In this document: piece after piece, positions 12,541-25,733 of the stretch
Position numbering within the stretch: position 1 is the stretch's first letter
Layout of the letters: each line of letters starts with the position of its first letter
Assembly (NCBI RefSeq): GCF_008831285.2
Contig: NC_045147.1
Location: forward strand, 3,994,001 to 4,058,000
Direction of reading: 5' to 3'
DNA: 64,000 bases
Origin: Nymphaea colorata
Taxonomy: Eukaryota > Streptophyta > Magnoliopsida > Nymphaeales > Nymphaeaceae
The notes under the pieces: model-generated
The model's database searches: none
The model's input: only the letters and a program-made list of their open reading frames with translations
What the model was told of the DNA's origin: nothing
Program-made: the position numbers and the translations under genes

Positions 12541-12935
12541 GGGGGTGTTTGACTGCCTTGAATTTTGATTATATTTTAACTTCTAGAAACAAAATTTCGC
12601 CTCAAACTGGAATTGGAATGAAATTCCAGTTCTAGTTTCTTGTTGTATTTGATAGTCTGGAATTTTGATTCCAGAATTGAAAATGATGTATTTCGTAGAA
12701 TTGATGAATTAAAACCATCATGACACATGTCCTAAAGAGAGATAGAAAAAAATTAAAATACTGAAATCATAATTTCACCTCCTAGGGTTGAATCACAATT
12801 TAAGAATTTTGATTCAAGAATTAGCCTATAATTTTGGAATCAAAATTCTTTGTTTAATAACACAACTCTCATTTCATCAAAAATTGAGAATTTTAATTCT
12901 AGAATTCCACAATTCCGGCCTCATCAAACACCCCC
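12541..12935. mobile_element. MITE with GGGGGTGTTTGA terminal inverted repeats
   Basis: The left end reads GGGGGTGTTTGACTG and the right end reads CATCAAACACCCCC, an inverted pair about 395 bp apart. The interior is AT-rich and partly palindromic, with repeated GAATTTTGATT and its complement. Flanks are TAT on the left and TAA on the right, compatible with a degraded 3-bp Tourist-type target duplication but not proof of it. No coding capacity. Confidence 0.7.
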
Positions 12936-15181
12936 TAAGAGGAACAAAAAAATGGGGACTGGCCTCTTTACCTGTGGCCCAACTTTTTTATTTGGATTTT
13001 CTAGCATAGCTGAAAGTATCTTTTGCAGTTGGCTTCTGATAAAGAATATTTCAAAAAATAATGAGAAAGAATTTCTTTAAAAAATTTCAACTATGGCTAT
13101 TTTGTTTCTATCCAGAGTGAGAAACCAAAGATGGATGACGAGCAGCTCTTTTGAAGATTTGTACAATGAGAGAGAGAGATATATATAATGTCAAATACAC
13201 TAGTTATAATACACCTAAGAAATGGAACAAAGATGGTCTCTGCAAGGCCAAAAAACAAAAAAGAGAAATGAAAAAAGGGGTTCATTCTTCTTGTTGAAAG
13301 GAAGTCTACCGGTGGACTGAAGAGATCCTATTTATGTTTTATTTCACTTAGGAGGAAGATAAACCCTAAGGGCCAGATCTCTGTTTCAACCAAATCTATT
13401 ACTTTCTTCTGGCTAGGTGGCAATACAAAGGTACTAATACCAACCCTTGCAAAGGTTGAATCTATTGTTGACCGGGCCATTTCAATTCCCAATGCTTCTT
13501 ACATTTCAAGCTTCATAGGTAGATTTGGGTATCTCAATCAAAGAACTACACTTATTGTTGTTAGCCCTATATATGCCAGGTATCTAGCTGATTACTGGAA
13601 AACAATATTTGCATCTCAAGCAACCTTAGATAAAAAAATAAAAAATAGATAATGCTTTTGCAAGCAATCTAGTCATTTGTTCAAAACCTTGTGTTTTTAA
13701 CTGAAATCTAAAAATTATCTAGCCAACCTAGAACTTATTTTTATAAACATGGTGAAAATTTTGAAACTCTGACCTGCCTCTTTTATGTTACAAAATTGTA
13801 ACAATGCGTTTAGGTTGTCTATTTATGAAAATGAGCTTTTAGAAAATGTTGTTTTTCAATAAATTCATAAGAAGGTCTCCTTTTGAAGAAATTTATTCCA
13901 CCTCATTTTCATGCTTCAAAAAGTTATAAGAGGGCTCGCAGTATGTGTTTTCAAGTTCAGCTGATTATTGCTTGGGATCCACATTGCATTCAGTTTAGAT
14001 CCTTGTAATATTCAGATTTAGTTAACTTGTTTGGAATTTTAATTGCGATCTTAGATTCAAAAGTTGATAAGTTGGATAACGAATCTATAAGGTGCATATG
14101 TATTGGGTGCCAAAAATGATTTAAAGGCTACAAAATGTTTCATTAAACATTAGTTGAGGGTAGAGATGTGGACTTCTTGAAATAGCTCAACACTGACTTC
14201 AATGATTCTGGTATGGATCAATTTAATCAATAAATGATCTTGATTAATCCATATGAACAATTTAGAAAAGAACCTAATGTGGATCAGTTAGGTAGAAAAG
14301 ACATCTGATTTTGAACTCTCTACTTCTTAGACTTTGATAGGTCATAAAAGGTTTAGAGCTTCTCTAATATACTTGAAGGATTATTGTTTATTGAAGAAGT
14401 TCTTCTATTTGGTTGACCTTGATAAAACGATTGATAGTCTAACATGTCAGACAGCAATATATTTGCATGTTAAGACCTAAAGATTTAGTAGTTAAACATG
14501 AAAATTTTCCTATTGTGGTGAATTAAAATAAATATGACAAGAGTGTATTAATAAAAAGAAGATGGTATAGTCTATGTACAATTTAAAACATTCTTTGAGA
14601 CATTTGACACATACAAAATCCAACTGACCACTGTGTGTATGTTTGGAAAAGTGTGAATCTTTTTTAATTCTATTATTATATGTTGAAGGACAATAATACA
14701 ATTGACCATCCTAGTGAAGGACAATAAAAGTTAAATATACTTCTTGCTTAAGATTGTTAAAAGTCTTGTATATCTAATGGAAAACCTCATGACTAATCTT
14801 GAATTAGAAGAACATTTGAATTATATTGGATTAAGAAAAAGAAATAAAAGCACATAACTGTTTTGAAGGAAGCCCACCATGGGAGCAAACTTGCAATCTC
14901 ATAGCCAAGTGAGAAAATTAAGTTATACCATGAGCCAAATCCACAATCTCATAATGGATGAGAGAGTCTCCTGATCCATTATGAGGTCATTATAATTTTA
15001 TTAGGCAGGTAAACTAAAATTGTAAAGGGCTTATCCACAAGCCCATAACTATTAAGCAAGGGCGTACAGGGAATCCAAGGTAGCCTGTGGTTTAACCCAA
15101 AATCCAATTTATGCATGTAGGGTTAATTGATGCAAGATGACACTAAGGCTAAAAATATTAAACTCACTATTTTTGTTATGA

Positions 15182-15183
<2 letters not shown>

Positions 15184-15272
<89 letters not shown>
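15184..15272. repeat. Long (AT)n microsatellite, about 44 units
   Basis: An essentially perfect AT alternation of nearly 90 bp. It produces spurious IYIYIY reading frames on both strands. Confidence 0.97.
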
Positions 15273-15274
<2 letters not shown>

Positions 15275-15829
15275 TTTGTTTTTCCTGTTTCAAGAATCTT
15301 TGCATGGCATGAGAAATGCTAAAGTCCAACACTAACAGCCTTTTAAGTTAAACACAACTCTAGAGTTTTACTTTGAGAAAAGTGGTAATTATCCAGATCT
15401 CTTGGGTATCCCCAACTCTAGATCCAGAATTCTTCAATAGTTTCCTTGGGTATCTTCACGTTTCTAGGATTAGATGTCTTGATCCTAGGCAAGATTTTCG
15501 TATCATTACAAATGTTGCCCATTGAGAGAGTGGCAATTATCAAGATTTTTGTTTTTCAAGAAACTTTTTTCATTTGTGAGTTTGGGAATTATATCAATAG
15601 TTATCATTTTGGCCATTCTAATTTTCAATTTATCATGCAATCATCTCCAGATCCTTTGCTTATTGATTGATGTTCTTAGTGTCGTATAGCCCATGCTGGG
15701 TATCTTCCTTAACCACAGGGCTAAGTGATGCCAGCAAAAGAAATAAAATTACGCATGCTCGGTTTCGCTTGTCTTAGGCCGGATTTATAATTAAAGCACT
15801 AGAAAGCATGTTCTACATGCACACACACA

Positions 15830-15833
<4 letters not shown>

Positions 15834-15871
<38 letters not shown>

Positions 15872-15891
15872 TATATATATATATATATATT
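15834..15891. repeat. (TA)n microsatellite
   Basis: Alternating TA run with a single G interruption, followed by ordinary sequence. Confidence 0.9.
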
Positions 15892-17803
15892 TCCACGAAT
15901 TGAAGGACATACCTTACAATTACAGATAAATCTTGAACAAATAAATACCATGAACTTTTGGGACTGGTATAAGTATGACCATGGCTTTTGCATGGTTAAC
16001 GTTTTTCGAAAACTAGTTGCATAAACTCACAACTACGTAAGTGAGAAATCCATAAACTCAATCAAGCTCTAAAGAATCTGCAAGAAAATAATTAAAATTT
16101 TCATTCTTCTAGAACTCGGGAAGTGGGCATTGACCTGCAGCATTTCGAATAGCAACCGCAAAGAAAAATGAAGAAAATGCAAAGTGAGAGGTCATGATTG
16201 ATTGATACTCTCTGCCATTATGATTAGGCATGCAAGTGAGATCTAGAACATGAACTAACTACTGCGCCTGGACCCGAATCTGCATTGGATCAAGACATGG
16301 AAATTAAAATCGCAAGAAACCAATCCTGAATCCAACCCGTTCACATCCCTGCACTTGTAAGCAATACTATCGTCCTAGGTGAGCATAATCATCACATTTT
16401 CATTATTTTGGCACTTGTGGGCCTTGCTGGTGGTTAAGATGCGCCTTCACTGCAAATAATTTTGCAAGACAATTGGTGCATTTCATGGAAGCTTTAGGCC
16501 CATGCATTTAATAGAGTTGCCTTGATAATTATCATCGACAGCTAGCTGCTGGTATAATATATTCGTTTGCTTCCTTTGGTTTCTAACCTGTATGAGCATA
16601 ATTGGAGTACCGCACCCTTAACCTATTTTCCGTATCTTAATGGGATCACCAAATTTCTCTGTTCCTCCCAAAAAAAATAATGAGATTTGGTAGGTTGGTG
16701 GCATAGTTCCCTCTCTTTTTCTCCTATCACTTGAATGCACGAAGTTAGCTCTAATGCATTTAATTGGATCCAACATATTTCTCTAAGAAACCTTTCTGCC
16801 TTTTTAAATTTAATTAACAAATTAAATGGGCCTAATGTTTGTGAATTTGCAGATGCAGGTCTTATTTTGCTCATAAACAACTTTTTTTTTTCTTTATATT
16901 GTTAAGGGTGAGTGGTTTTTTCTACTGCCCTTAAGAGCGTCCATTGACCTCCTTCCTGTGTCCACCACCTCCAGGGTTTACAGAGCTTGCTTTGAAACCT
17001 ATTATGGTCCATAAGAAATGCCTACTGGGACTTGACCATGACTACCTCAGGATTTGAATTCAATTCCAAGTTGTGCACTATTGTCTAACTTATTATGTTA
17101 TTTTAATTTTTCATAGCAGGGAGCATTCAAAAAGGAAATTGAGGAAATCCCACCTTTTAAGTAAAATTCACGTTGGTGGTAGGGGTCGTCTTTTACCTCA
17201 ATTAAATATATGGGTGAACTTCTTATAGGGAGATAGTGGTCTCACAACCATAACTGGCAATACATTCCTAGTAAAGAGAAAACTTGCCCAAATGTTGGAG
17301 ACTAGTTCTCCATTGGAACTCCACTGTTAGGTTAAAAACACAGCCAAATTTGATGAAGTTTACATAATAGTACCATATGATTTCAACGAAGACAAGATAA
17401 AAGAGTGAGCAGAGGAGTATTTCATTTTACCATATGGTTGAGAACCACCAAAGCCTCTACCTTTCCTTTCATCCCCTTAGAGTAGCAGGTCTGCTTTCAA
17501 TGCTTAGGAAAGATGGCTCCATTATGCTTCAACTTGCACACTGTGCTACTTTTCATTTTTGCAGCATAAAAAGTTGACGTCATAAGAACTTAAAATGGAA
17601 ACTGGTTGCTTACCATTTGTTGGCCCATCTATTGCATCAACCCTTCAAATCTTTATATTTCAAAAGGGGCAAATTTTAAATTGGCCGTTCCAACGGATAA
17701 CAGATTGTGGACAAAATTACAGGTCACATTAAGAAACTGAAAATATGAGGCCCATTTTTTCAGAGTATCCAAAAATTTGACCATCAATAAAAAAGAATTC
17801 CCT

Positions 17804-17842
17804 TGCGCGCGCACGCGCACACACACACACAGAGAGAGAGAG
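17804..17842. repeat. Compound CG/CA/GA microsatellite
   Basis: GCGCGCGCACGCGC grades into (CA)n and then (GA)n. Confidence 0.9.
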
Positions 17843-18310
17843 ATCAGGTTTGTGACTATTGTCTGGCCATCACCCACAATGATCACAATGATAACGGTCC
17901 CTTCTTGAAGCAAACGCATGGTAGGATGTGTCATGAATGATTCAAGAGATCAGGGTGCGTACGAAACTGGGGCCTTCAATACGTCATGAAAACTTGTTCT
18001 CTCGATACTCAACCGCTCCAAAGAAACCATGTACCTTAATTTAGTCATAATGTTGCCAAAATATATCATCTACCAAGGGACCCCACCTTGGATATTAAGG
18101 GACCGTCCCTTGGATCCGTTTTAACTTATTTGAATCCCTTTTACACCAGCATTGAAGCCAAGACTCAACATCACCTCGGTTGTTCAAGCTCATTTTGCCC
18201 CTCCATCCTAGCATTTCGACCTGAAAAGGATGGATCTTTCACCAAAATTTTGGAAATTACCTAACGTTTGAAAAATTAGGTCATTTCTCAACTTTATATG
18301 ACCTAAAGAG

Positions 18311-18678
18311 TAAGTCTGAGCACCGGGTCGGGCTGCCGCCATGTACCTGGTACCCGGCCTGACTCGGGGCCGGGCTTCTGCCGTGTACCTGGTGCCTTGC
18401 CCGACTGGGGCCCGGACCCTAAAAAAAAGGAACTCAGGCTGACCCGATAAGCCCGGGTGGGGCCGATAATGAGTTTTTTTTATTTGTTATTAATTTTTAT
18501 ATATATTTATAATATTTTATTATGATTAGTTATATTTATATAATTTTTTATTTAAAAGTATATTTTAAAATTTAATCGGGCTGAGCTCAGACTCGGGTTT
18601 TCCAAGTCGGGTTGGGCCCAGGCTAGGGTTTTGAATGTCGGGCTGACCCAGGCTGGGCCGGGCCGATGCCTGGGCTTA
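18311..18678. mobile_element. GC-rich nonautonomous hAT-like element, copy 1
   Basis: The element is flanked by a perfect 8-bp direct repeat, CTAAAGAG, at 18,303-18,310 and 18,679-18,686. The left end starts TAAGTCTGAGCACCGGG. The right end, reverse-complemented, starts TAAGCCCAGGCATCGG, so the termini are imperfect inverted repeats. GC-rich arms surround an AT-only core near 18,475-18,575. The 8-bp duplication and organisation fit a hAT-derived MITE. A second family member lies at about 29,689-30,091. There is no coding capacity. Confidence 0.78.
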
Positions 18679-18686
18679 CTAAAGAG

Positions 18687-19816
18687 CCACTAGAGTAAGT
18701 TCACCAAGGTTATCCTAGTCCAAAGCTAGCTCCCCTATAACTCAAATCAGCTTCCCACACTTAACCATGTGTCAAAACAAGTTTACCTTCATGAAAAGTT
18801 TTATTTCATTTATTTTGTCTCCTACAATCTAAGTTTTAGTTTTATACTAAGTTGCAAGTTGCCAATGGGTTTTTCTCTCTCCCATTTTTGAGAATTTGAG
18901 CTGAATTGAAGGATTTAGACAGGCATGATGTCAAAACCAGTTCATAATCAAATTTTGATGTAAGAAATATCTCGTTACATTTTTGTGCAGTTTAAAGGCT
19001 GATTCTAGTTGAGGGCAGCATTTACCTCCTATTTGACCACAAGTACGGTAAAAGAGAGAGAAGTGAAGACGAGGACATGTTGGCGGATTATGTGAGCCTT
19101 TCAATAACGCTGTCCAGTGGTCCCAGTAGAGGGCACTGGAGTCATTATTAGCCAAGGTTTGATGTGGGCGCCCCCACTTAATTTTTAAGTCATCACATTG
19201 TCATTTTAAAATGACATTTTTGACCGGCTGCCAGATCCATGTGTCTCTGCCAATGGCTCATCCTCCTCATCTTGAAGAAACAAAATCCCACAATAAGTGA
19301 ATCCTACCCGTTTAATTTCCAGTGGATGTTGCTTTTTCATAATTTTACTTGGCGTTTGAAGTTGTTAATTAAGCTTCACAGTCAACTTTCAATGGTATGC
19401 GTTTGCAATGAATGGTTGGTCAGGACTCGTTTGAGGTTTATCTATAAACAGCAGGACCATCTGAGCGTGGTCCTGGAAAGGTACTGTTCATATTCTTGTT
19501 TGACGCTTTGGTCTTTTATCAGTACGTGTAGTGTGGGCCACGTAACTTTCTTCGTTTTTCCCAAAATATTGAAACATATTATATTGAAGTCTGGAATGTA
19601 TGGGTCATACTTATGAACTTAGTAACAAAGTTTTAATAAACTGAGAGTGGTCTGGCAGCTAATAGAAGCAGGCTAACACGAGATTCTGCGTGAGGGGCTG
19701 GAAATGACAAAAATAACCTGGATGTAAACCAAAAAATCTCCTTTTACAAGGACAAAAATATAACTCAAAAAAATATTTTTTTTATAAAAAACACAAAAAT
19801 ACCCTTAGGTGATGGG
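18687..19816. other. Intergenic, no gene recognised
   Basis: A plus-strand frame at 19,239-19,616 (125 aa) is the longest here but has no domain, coding bias or neighbours that would support a gene. Confidence 0.4.
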
Positions 19817-19823
19817 GTAGAAC

Positions 19824-20300
19824 TAGGGCATCACATAAAGCGGAGTTAAGCTCAAGTTAGACCAGCACGAGCTCGACCCAACTCAGAAAAACTCAAGTTC
19901 AAACTTGACTCGAACTCCAGTCGAGCTTCAGTGGTCAAGCTCGAGCTTGAGTGGACAACCTCGAGCTTGAGTGGAGGATACATTGTTGAGTTCGTACTTC
20001 ACTCGCCTAACTTGTTTAACTTATCTATGTTAAGCGTATTTCATTTCTTTTAACTCATTTGACTTGATTAACTCGTTTAGTTGCTACTTGTTTAAACATT
20101 TTCTCATTATAATCCAATATTCATTATGTCGTCAAGCCGAGTCAAGTTTAAACATGTTAATTTCATATAACTCTAACTCAATTCATTTAACATTTCGAGT
20201 ACACATTTGAACTCGAGCTCAACTTGTTTATGAACAAGTCGAGTTTTGACGAGCAAGTTCGAATCGAGCTCAAACTGGCTCAACTCATTGTACAGCCCTA
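19824..20300. mobile_element. AGGGC..GCCCT MITE rich in CTCGAG-like words, copy 1
   Basis: The right end is CATTGTACAGCCCTA. The interior is packed with GAGCTCGA, TCGAGCTTGAG and AACTCGTTTA words typical of this family. A 7-bp repeat GTAGAAC flanks it at 19,817-19,823 and 20,302-20,308. The left terminus (AGGGC) is followed by about 40 bp not shared with other copies, so that end may be altered. Related copies lie at 26,239-26,678 and 48,722-49,035. Confidence 0.6.
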
Positions 20301-20454
20301 AGTAGAACACCGGTTCCTTGTTAGGCACCTAAGGCAGAACCTGAGCCTCATCATGGCCTGGATGATCCCAAACTGCCGACGTATCAAAGGATATTATTTC
20401 AAATACATCTGTTAACCAGCTTGGCTTCTAAGGGGTTTTTTATCGGTTCCCTGA

Positions 20455-21572
20455 CAGTGGCAGAGCCAGCGTGGGGCTGGCGTGGGCGCTTGCCCACACC
20501 AGCCCAAGATAGATATATATAGATTCATATATATGTTTGAATTTCACTAGTTTTATTTTATGTTTGTTCAATTGTTCTAATTATTTTTTGCTCTTTATAT
20601 GATTTTCTTTATATTCGTTTACTCATTACTTAGTCTATTTTTTTTTTCAATATGCTTTTGTTGTTCTCATGTCAAGCTTTAGATGCCTTAATCGTGCCTA
20701 ATTTGATTTTCAAGATCTATTTCAAATTTTAAATTTACAATACAGGTTAACTAAGAAAACGTGAACACCATTTATGACAGTGAAGGAGCCAAACATTTAG
20801 TCCATTTACATATTAGAACAGTCACTTGATTTAGTTTGTTACATGTTGGTGCCTCTCGAATCTCCACTATAAGATCTTTAATTTCCATGATCTAAAATTT
20901 GAATCAGTATATATTAGTGCCCTACAACCAAAAATTTTATGAGTTCGCCACTTATTTATTTATGAATCTACGATTACTTTTATAAGAGAAAAAGAAAAAG
21001 ATCTCGACTCTGCATCTGAAAAGGCATGTCATGTTAATCTCTGTCTTCTGATGTGTTCTCTGTGCTCGACAGCACATGTTTGCTTCTACTCTTTCATGAG
21101 GACGAGTTCGATAGAACCCGATACCTTCCACTTGGGTCGCGCCCCACCACTTTCCTCTACCTCCAGCCCGCTTTCACTAAATTAATCTCTCTGTTTCGGT
21201 GCAGCTCTTCGCTTCCGTCTCCTCTGCCTTTGCTGCTCATGCCTCCTGCTATGCTTCTTTGTTTCTTTTCTTAACTATTTGTAGGAACTTAAGAGGAAGC
21301 GGTGAATCTGATAGCACTTAACGTATATGATTTTTCCAGTAGTGAATCTCAGTTTTCAAATTTGTCTAATTTATGAAGGATTTTTGTTTGGCGATCTGAA
21401 TCGCGCTTGACGAATGAGGAGATCAAAGCTTCGCCAAACATCCCTCAATGTTTGTTTATTTTTACATTAGTATCTGCAAATATTTGCTTTGTCCTATATG
21501 TGAGTGCCCCTTCGTATGTGAAAATCTATGAATGGGTGCCCCCTCCAGAAAACTTTTCTGGCTCCGCCACTG
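20455..21572. mobile_element. hAT-type element with CAGTGGC termini and perfect 8-bp duplication
   Basis: The left terminus is CAGTGGCAGAGCCAG and the right terminus, reverse-complemented, is CAGTGGCGGAGCCAG. They are inverted repeats differing at one position. TTCCCTGA is present on both sides (20,447-20,454 and 21,573-21,580). The 1.1-kb interior has no transposase frame. A GC-richer stretch near 21,050-21,280 may be a captured fragment. This is a nonautonomous hAT-like transposon. Confidence 0.85.
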
Positions 21573-21939
21573 TTCCCTGACTCACTAGCTTCTTAAACCA
21601 AATTAATTAAACCTTTAAATATCCTTTGGAATTGTCTCAAAGTGCCCTTGTTTTCCACATTCAATAAAATTTCAACTCCTAGGAGATCCGTTCTATCATA
21701 CTAGAAGCTAAAGAGGAACTTTTTCCTTGCCATGCGTATCTAGAATTTGGAGGCAGCGCAGACATTTTATTGAGAAAATTCAAGCACAAGATTTGGGTTG
21801 GTCCTGGAAGTATTAGCATCAAGGCTAAGTGATCCTATGGAATGGAGGTTCATGCATGATGAAGTTGAATATTGATCTTGGGCATGTGCTATCCAATTAG
21901 CTCAAGATGGATCTCTTTCGGTCTCCCAGAGGGATGATG

Positions 21940-22089
21940 GGTAGATGTGTGTGTGTGTGTGAATGGCGACTCCAACTATCCAAAGTCACACAATTCACTC
22001 ATATGGGTTATCTAACCCACTAGAAAAAACTATAAACTAATGCAAGTTGATGGAAGTACCCTTCTTATTCTTTTCTCAACCATCATGAA

Positions 22090-22121
<32 letters not shown>

Positions 22122-22172
22122 TTGTGAGAGAGAGAGAGGGAGGGAGGGAAAGGGAAAGGGAAAGGGAAAGAC
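21940..22172. repeat. Cluster of TG, TA and GA/GGGAAA microsatellites
   Basis: (TG)n at about 21,943-21,960, (TA)n then (TG)n at about 22,090-22,122, and a purine-only GA/GGGAAA run to about 22,170. Confidence 0.9.
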
Positions 22173-22899
22173 CTAAACTGTTAAAACAGCTTCTGTTTCC
22201 TTTTCTTGATACCCCTCAATATGTCACCTTTATACTTAAATTAGTGAGAGTAGACTTCCAAGACTGATGAAAGGATCATGCTGTTGGTTGGGTAAGGTGA
22301 AACGGGTGGTACTGTGATCTCTTTTGATGCACGGTGCAAGAAATTTCATGAGCTAATGACAAATTTTTGCCAAATGTGCTTTTGGTTGTGACGCTTAAAC
22401 AGCTGTCCTTTTTTATTATTATTAGTTGGAGAAAATGAGGCATAAACCGTTTTATGCATAACGTATATTGAAAATGCATTCAGACAACATGAGATGAACT
22501 TTTTTATAAAATGCTGATATGTAGGAGCCATTTGATAATGAGGACAATCTTGTTCTATAAATTTATCTCAAAAATTTAGATAGATTCATTAACATCATCT
22601 TATCTTCCCTTTTGTCAAATGACTCTTTATATCTTATAAAGTCGTCATCCTCCTCTCTCACTCCAAATTTGAATCGCAACCCTAAATTGACGTGAATGAC
22701 ACCAATGAGCGTTGCAATAGAAAAAAAAAAGTAAGCTACTTAGGCTTTTCCGAATGAAATTATCTACTTGTTCATTATAACGATTTTCCCTCTATTTTAT
22801 GCGTTTCTTACGAATGTAGGGAATCATGTGGCAGATTAATTTGTTGCGGACAAATGAAGGGAATTATGGTAGTCGTTGGTCCAACTGCTAAATAAACTA

Positions 22900-22900
22900 G

Positions 22901-22937
<37 letters not shown>
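22900..22937. repeat. (AT)n microsatellite
   Basis: Perfect alternating AT run. Confidence 0.9.
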
Positions 22938-23070
22938 CAATTGCATATAAGCAATTGATAATGAAGGTCTATTAGATGATCGATAATTCATTAATTTGTC
23001 CTTGTCCTGCAAATTAATAATTGGCCTTTAACACCGGAGTAAATGTTTGTGATTTGAAATTGTTAAAATT

Positions 23071-23356
23071 AGGGATGTCAATGGATCCGATTTTCATCTA
23101 ATTTACTCTTAACCATATCCACTCTTTCAGGTGCTCACAAATCTGAGTTCAAATCCAGAATCAAATGTGAATGGTGAAAGGTCATATCTAAATCCGAACT
23201 CAAAATCTGATTTCTCATTTCAAATCTGAATTTTAAACCTAATCAACCTGGCTTTCAAAATGTAAGGGCATTGGATGTAAAGTCCAATTAAATCCGATGA
23301 GATGTTATGTTTTAAATCTGAATCCGATCTAGTTTATTAATTGGATGTCAAAAAAT
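23071..23356. mobile_element. Possible MITE relic (GGATGTCAATGGATCCGA)
   Basis: Starts AGGGATGTCAATGGATCC and ends near AATTGGATGTCAAAA, with an interior of repeated AAATCTGAATC-type words. Similar words recur around 29,530-29,680 and 30,370-30,420. Termini and target duplication are unclear, so this is only a family resemblance. Confidence 0.3.
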
Positions 23357-24389
23357 GGCGAAAATACCACTTAAGTAGTTGCCAAGTTTGCGTGCTGGCT
23401 TCCCAAGCCTGTCTAATCGTTGCGATCAAGTTTGCCAATTAAAATTATTTCCTTCCCTCTCTGAAAAAGAGTTAGTCAAGGAATTATTATAATGGGATAG
23501 CAGTATCTTTTAATTACATAATCTTAAACTTATGATGCCGCTAACTATTGGAGAAGATAAAAAAGATGATTTTTTTTATTAAAAATGCAAATGTCATGGT
23601 GAACGAGTTGATTCGACTAAGGCGGGGATGTACAAGCCAATTTCTTATAACTTAGAGATGAGCTTGGAAAATTAAGATGAAAGACAAAAGAATTTGTGGT
23701 GATTGGGTGTCACTCTTTTAGGTTCCGTGCATATTATGTATAATTCATCGCTACCATCCTCATAAATCCTCAACAACTCTTTATTTTGATATAAATTATT
23801 GGAACAGGATCGTTGTCGCTTGCTTTTCTTTTAACTTTCTCATTTTGCCATACGAATTGTGGTACTTGGAATCTCTTGCAACTAAAATTTTTGTGTCCAA
23901 ATTCCCAGATGGCCACTGGCCCTTGTTGACTTTCCCTTTCTCTCTCCGGCTCTCTCTCTCTCTCTCTCTCATATAAAGGTATTGCTGGTAGGTATCTATG
24001 TGTGTAAACCTGTTCGGATTCCAACAGGCACACCCATTATTGAAGTTTTGACTTATTTGCATTTTATCTATTCAAAATTCGAGTTCAAACTTGAATTCAG
24101 GCTCCATCTTTTAAAAATGAATTTGGATCCAAGTAGTATAAGATTCGACATTATGTGTAGCTGTGTTGGACTTTTACCGGATTCCAATCAGATATATGAC
24201 GCGCATTGAAATTTAATTATGAAATCGCACACATAAATCTTAGGTTCAATTGGATCAAAATTTGTTTATCGAATCGTACAAAATATATATATATATATAT
24301 AGGGTACACTTCTGCAAAGCTCCAAAAGCCACAACCCCCTCTTCCCCTCATGCATAACCGACTCCTGAGCCTTTCGTGTTCGAGTTCCT

Positions 24390-24632
24390 GTGTTCAACAG
24401 TAGGTGGAAAGCAGTCGCTAGTGAAGCGCACGAGCAGCCAGTTAAAAGAAAAGAACACTCAACTACTCCTGAGGAAAGCGACAAATCAAAAGTGAAACAA
24501 GATATACTGAAAGATGAAAGTAGACCGAAAGCATCTAAAGGCCAAAGTACCATGATCGAACCCTTTACACGTCCAGACCAAGAAATTTTGGGAGTTGAAA
24601 TTCTCTTTCTCGAGATCCAAAATCAGGAATAA
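24390..24632 (+). CDS. Unrecognised charged ORF, 80 aa
   Basis: The frame encodes a hydrophilic Lys/Glu/Ser-rich peptide with stretches such as PVKRKEHSTTPEESDKSK. This differs from the low-complexity or hydrophobic frames around it. No domain is recognised. There is no clear upstream exon, and a TA microsatellite lies 90 bp upstream. It could be a gene or transposon gag fragment, or chance. I would not treat it as a gene without transcript support. Confidence 0.2.
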   Translation: MFNSRWKAVASEAHEQPVKRKEHSTTPEESDKSKVKQDILKDESRPKASKGQSTMIEPFTRPDQEILGVEILFLEIQNQE

Positions 24633-25557
24633 ATGTTGGAAAAATTACTCATAGAACTATAGCTTTTCAGAAAATTCCGACGGATGCTGCTCTTGCAACT
24701 GGTTATAGGTTAAATTTCATGGAAGGAAGGCACCGAGTGGGAATTCGATTATGTACCTCTAATCTCAAATTTAAATATAAGGCGATACTGATTTTGGGGA
24801 TTTAAGATTTTATATCTTTGACTGTTAATAAGGATTTTAGAGAGCAGGTGATTAAAAAGGAGTGCCTCGTGTTGACATGCAGTACCGCGTGCGGGGAGAG
24901 CCACCCCTTTGATGCTCTCCCATGGGAGAGCATAACAACCAACGGCCTCCATGATTTTAGATTTTTTTTTAAAAATTTTTTTTGAAAATGTGCATCAATT
25001 TTAATATAGTTTTCTAATTTTTCACCTTTAATCTAATGAATTTCAACTCATACTTTTTCTCTTCCAACTAGGGATTCATGAGTTTGAAGGATATGAAAAT
25101 TTTAAATGTATAATATGCAATCTGCTGTTCACTCTAGCCATAAAGTTAACATAAACTGCGACGTTTTAGATTGCGCCATCAAATCTAAGATCTATGGAAA
25201 TCAAATGACCCTTGATGATACACACTTGGTTGGTTCATGTCATTAATGGCATAGTAGAAACCTTGTTCACCTCCATAACCTTGTTGCGTTTCATTTGTCT
25301 CCCCACTGCTAAAAGTCTGAAGCCCGCCGATCCCTCCTTACCTTCCGCCCTTTCTTCCACCTACTACCCACCAATGCTTGGCCTCCTGCTCAATCACCCC
25401 GCCTGGCTAATGTTACTTCCCCCACTAGTCGCTTCTTTGCTCCCCTCCTCCTTTATATCCAGCCCTTGGCCTTTTACGTGACATTTTTTGGCTCATTAAA
25501 TTGCTGGTTGTGGATCTAAATAGAGTGTAATAATAGGGTCTTCAAAGATATTTTATG

Positions 25558-25733
25558 GTGGCGGAGCCATGATTTTTTCGCTAAAGGGCACTTGAGTTGG
25601 CGACATAAGTTTGGTGTGGGCATAGCATGTAATGTTTGAGTCATGACAATGTGATTTTGAGACGCTATATAAGAGTTTTGTTGGGCTGATGTGGGCAATT
25701 GCACACAACAGCCAACAAGTGGCTCTGCCACTG
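25558..25733. mobile_element. Short internally deleted relative of the CAGTGGC hAT element
   Basis: The left end is GTGGCGGAGCCATG and the right end is AGTGGCTCTGCCACTG, the same terminal words as the 20,455-21,572 element but only about 176 bp apart. Flanking octamers ATTTTATG and GTTTTCTG agree at six of eight positions, as expected of an aged target duplication. Confidence 0.55.

Larger units (their letters stand above)
12936..18302. other. Intergenic, no gene recognised
   Basis: Apart from the (AT)n and other microsatellites listed separately, nothing here has coding character. Reading frames are short, AT-driven and lack recognisable domains. Scattered T-rich tracts occur. Confidence 0.5.

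Noticed and set aside
15123-15332. IYIYIY reading frames on both strands
   Set aside because: Pure product of the (AT)n microsatellite.
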